A DNA stretch of 64,000 nt from Methanocorpusculum sp. GTDB taxonomy: Archaea; Halobacteriota; Methanomicrobia; Methanomicrobiales; Methanocorpusculaceae. Made by a program: the position numbers and the translations under genes. Positions 61,811-64,000 of this stretch are shown here, in pieces (position 1 is the first letter of the stretch; each line of letters opens with the position of its first letter). The notes beneath the pieces were generated by a model. The model had not been told where the DNA came from. It saw nothing but the letters and a program-made list of their open reading frames with translations, and did no database searches. The stretch lies in assembly GCF_030655665.1 (NCBI RefSeq), contig NZ_JAUSPQ010000007.1, positions 124,001 through 188,000 on the forward strand. The letters are read 5' to 3'.

Positions 61811-62371
61811 TTAATTGAGTTTCTTAATCCGGAACTTTTCCGGTTCGGATTGTACATCCTCCTCGACGTTCCGAAACGTTGAGATCGGTTTTATGGTGAG
61901 AACATTGATGTAGAGGGACCCGGCATTGGTAGCTTTGCCAAAAACACGGCCAAGTACCTCAACATCTGCTCCGACCCCGACAAGCGGATCAGGCAGGGCA
62001 AAACGTTTAGCAACGACCTGACCAGTCGTATCCTGAATCAGATAGGAGGGTTTGTTCATCATGAGCCCGGTGACTTTCAGAATTTTTCCTTCTATAAGCA
62101 CGACACTTCCTCTCATCGCCGGAGAGAGCTGACGGGCTCTGACAAGTTTTGCGTGACTGCGGTACTGCGGGGCTTCACGAAGAACCTGTTTCTCATTCAG
62201 ATAGGAAAGCCAGAGAGGAAGACCTATGAGAAGAGCACAAAGTGGGAGACCTATATATAGATAGATAAGATCTTTGCTGGAACCGTAGGTCATTGCACAC
62301 ATAACTGCAAAAAAAATGGTTGCAGCAAGGAGGAGGGGAGGTAGCCTGACGGTTATGCCTTTTATTTTCAT
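61811..62371 (-). CDS. Membrane-anchored OB-fold-like protein
   Basis: A 186-residue protein. Two helices near the N-terminus (LLLAATIFFAVMCAMTYG and LIYLYIGLPLCALLIGLPLWL) are followed by a beta-rich soluble domain (SVVLIEGKILKVTG, SYLIQDTTGQVVAKRF, VGADVEVLGRVFGK, LYINVLTIKPIS). The strand pattern suggests an OB-fold of the single-strand-binding or YceI-like kind outside or inside the membrane. No recognised family. It precedes the Nif3-like gene on the same strand. Confidence 0.65.
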   Translation of the reverse strand: MKIKGITVRLPPLLLAATIFFAVMCAMTYGSSKDLIYLYIGLPLCALLIGLPLWLSYLNEKQVLREAPQYRSHAKLVRARQLSPAMRGSVVLIEGKILKVTGLMMNKPSYLIQDTTGQVVAKRFALPDPLVGVGADVEVLGRVFGKATNAGSLYINVLTIKPISTFRNVEEDVQSEPEKFRIKKLN

Positions 62372-62399
62372 CTGAGTAAGAAATGGGAGGGGGGAGATT

Positions 62400-63083
62400 A
62401 TGAAGATAACGCTGATTCAGGTCAGAGGATTGATTACATCTTCTTACCCACTACTAATCACACATATGACCCGTCATCAGGTTAAGATCCCATCCCTTCT
62501 CATGACCACGGTATTGGTCGGTATTTCCTCACTAGACGAGACGCTTTTTGCTACAGCAAAACCTTGCCCAATCTGCGGTGGAAAACCCCAGCCATATGAT
62601 ACCAAGAAAAAACTCTATGTGACGTTGAGAACCCCAATGGGACGGAAAAGAATCACGGTCAACATCCGGAGATTCAAATGTAAAAAGTGTGGGAACCTCA
62701 TTTACGCACAAGAACCGTTCTATCCGGATACCAGACTAGGTTCTGCGATCGTGGATATGGCAATTTCTCTGTCAAGGCTCCATTCCTACTCTCACACCGC
62801 TGAGATCATGAAAGCACTGGGAATTGAAATCGACCGGGGTTCGGTCCGGAATTATGCATTATCGGATCTGGCAATTCCTCAGGCAAATTTTCTGTACGGT
62901 ATGCAGCTGCCAAATTCATTCATCTCCCTTATGACAAAAGAGATTTCGGGACCGAAAGGATCTATCTCATCCCAGGAAATCCTGGCATCAAGTGGTTACC
63001 CGGCTTCCTACAAGGTACCGACGGATGGAAAAGGAACTTCAGCAGAGTTCCAAAAACAGAAAAAACTCAAAAAGAAAAATTAG
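62400..63083 (+). CDS. Zinc-ribbon/HTH protein derived from an ISL3-type transposase
   Basis: A 227-residue protein. Cys pairs at about 56/59 (CPICGG) and 94/97 (CKKCGN) frame a zinc ribbon, followed by an HTH region (RLGSAIVDMAISLSRLHSYSHTAEIMKALGIEIDRGSVRNYA, about 110-150). This is the N-terminal DNA-binding half of ISL3-like transposases. No DDE catalytic triad follows; the chain ends in a basic tail (KQKKLKKKN). So it is either a truncated transposase or a domesticated DNA-binding protein. No inverted repeats or target duplications are seen around it. Confidence 0.65.
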   Translation: MKITLIQVRGLITSSYPLLITHMTRHQVKIPSLLMTTVLVGISSLDETLFATAKPCPICGGKPQPYDTKKKLYVTLRTPMGRKRITVNIRRFKCKKCGNLIYAQEPFYPDTRLGSAIVDMAISLSRLHSYSHTAEIMKALGIEIDRGSVRNYALSDLAIPQANFLYGMQLPNSFISLMTKEISGPKGSISSQEILASSGYPASYKVPTDGKGTSAEFQKQKKLKKKN

Positions 63084-63117
63084 AGTTCCAAAAAACAAAT
63101 ATCGTTCAAACGATTTT

Positions 63118-64000
63118 TTATATCTGAGAAAAACCCGCTATCTCTCGTACGGCATATGCCGGTAAAGCATCTGCAGGGATTCCCAGTGCAGCCGTAAGAT
63201 CGATACCGCCGACAAGCGGAGCAAAGGTCGGAGAACCGATACCGCCGACAAGGATGACATCGGCTCGTGCATCCTTTCCAGCTTTTTCCACTGCACTGCA
63301 GACAAGATTCTTTTGAGCAGTCCAGAAGGCTTCGGCAATTTTTACAGCACCCTGTTCCCCAATCTCTTCCAGATCAGCACAGACAGTTCGGGCAAGACGT
63401 CTAAGGCAGGCATCGCGTGAAACTTCTTTTCCGTCAGGTGTGGCGGATGAATATTCATCGGAACCGATGTGTCCAAGAACAAAATGGGCGTCCCCTGAAC
63501 AGGCAAAATATTCGGTAGAGAACGGGGTCTTGACCCCGTCGATCTCCGCAGAATTTGCAAGAGTAGCGACCGGTGTTCTAAGCATTCCAGTATAAACGAG
63601 ATATCCCGCCTGAAGACGAAGAGTATCGGTCAAATTGATAAGTTTATCAAACCGGGCAAAAGGGACGATATCTGCGGTTGTACTGCCGATATCCAGCATC
63701 ATTCCATTCGGATAAGTTCTTCGAAGAAGATCGACAGAGGCAAGCCAGTTTGCAGCTGCAAGTTCCGGACATGCTTGGGTATGGAATTTTGCATCGGTCC
63801 CGTAAAAAACAGCGTCAGGAAATGTTTGCCTGACGGCATCGACAATGAATGAGATACCTTCGGTTTTATTGAAAAAACCATCGGCAAGTTCTCCACTCAT
63901 TACGACAGCAGCATTGTCGGCAGATGCATAGGCACTGACGATCTCTGCCAGATCAGATTCCTTCCAGAGCGGACAATAGTGAATGTGGACGCCGTGTTCG
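63118..64000 (-). CDS. mfnF: H4MPT-linked C1 transfer pathway protein, probable MfnF (partial)
   Basis: The reading frame continues past the right window edge, so the N-terminus is missing. The visible ~294 residues belong to the hydantoinase/oxoprolinase-like group tied to one-carbon metabolism. They show GMMLDIGSTTADIVPF, an ASKHA-like phosphate motif, and VILVGGIGSPTFAPLVGG near the end. In methanogens one member, MfnF, couples gamma-glutamyltyramine to the furan in methanofuran synthesis, which fits this organism. Assignment to MfnF rather than a paralogue is tentative. Confidence 0.7.
   Translation of the reverse strand, partial: EHGVHIHYCPLWKESDLAEIVSAYASADNAAVVMSGELADGFFNKTEGISFIVDAVRQTFPDAVFYGTDAKFHTQACPELAAANWLASVDLLRRTYPNGMMLDIGSTTADIVPFARFDKLINLTDTLRLQAGYLVYTGMLRTPVATLANSAEIDGVKTPFSTEYFACSGDAHFVLGHIGSDEYSSATPDGKEVSRDACLRRLARTVCADLEEIGEQGAVKIAEAFWTAQKNLVCSAVEKAGKDARADVILVGGIGSPTFAPLVGGIDLTAALGIPADALPAYAVREIAGFSQI

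Overview
The window is chromosomal DNA from a methanogenic archaeon, most likely of the order Methanomicrobiales. A Methanocorpusculum-like genus is my guess and is not proven by the sequence. Archaeal markers are Sec61-beta, ribosomal proteins S15P and S3Ae, an LSm protein, a RecJ-like GAN nuclease, the KEOPS subunit Pcc1, aIF1/SUI1, CDP-archaeol synthase and a tetraether-lipid radical SAM enzyme. Methanogen markers are methanogenesis marker protein 14 and a probable methanofuran-biosynthesis protein cut by the right edge. Several loci look bacterial (single-chain PurL, a TPP riboswitch with Thi4/ThiE, a Cthe_2159-type beta-helix protein, SdpR/SdpI, PadR/DUF2812), as expected for an archaeon living among anaerobic gut or sediment bacteria.

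Layout. 1-5.1 kb: the end of a frameshifted serine-hydrolase membrane protein, two hydrolases and an ATPase/MscS pair. 5.3-19.7 kb: housekeeping, with tRNA-Leu, an ACT regulator, LSm plus a winged-helix protein, the MMP14 operon, aIF1, tes divergent from carS-pyrE, a DUF3796/HTH pair with an inverted-repeat operator, purD-argF-aldolase, thioredoxins, CBS and Usp proteins, an amidohydrolase, and a Sec61-beta gene of only 53 codons. 19.7-28.9 kb: an accessory stretch. It holds modular palindromic repeats inside a 17-bp direct repeat, glyoxalase, a phage/plasmid-type primase-helicase-like protein with a broken P-loop, an iteron-like array of twelve TGTAGG/CCTACA sites, an A+T-rich helicase IV-like operon, a secreted papain-like protease and a large imperfect inverted repeat. 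29-42 kb: membrane proteins, SdpR/SdpI, fused PurL, patatin, GNAT, PadR/DUF2812, a beta-helix surface protein, a DUF1848 protein and a membrane-anchored HTH protein. 42-57.4 kb: tRNA-Thr, a flavoprotein, a structured leader before S15-GAN-Pcc1-S3Ae, MFS transporter, carAB, an LCAT-like lipase, secFD and an EFR1 ferredoxin/flavodoxin. 57.6-64 kb: TPP riboswitch-thi4-thiE, tRNA-Met, surE, a flavodoxin, SWIM/Nif3-like genes, an OB-fold membrane protein, a transposase-derived zinc-ribbon protein and the MfnF-like gene.

The genes combine into recognisable themes: nucleotide and arginine synthesis (pyrE, purD, purL, carAB, argF), lipid and envelope biogenesis (tes, carS, Sec61-beta, SecDF) and thiamine synthesis under riboswitch control. 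The best candidates for something undescribed are the 20.9-26.4 kb module (inactivated primase-helicase-like protein, TGTAGG array, helicase operon), the modular palindromic repeat families, and the archaeal TPP riboswitch.
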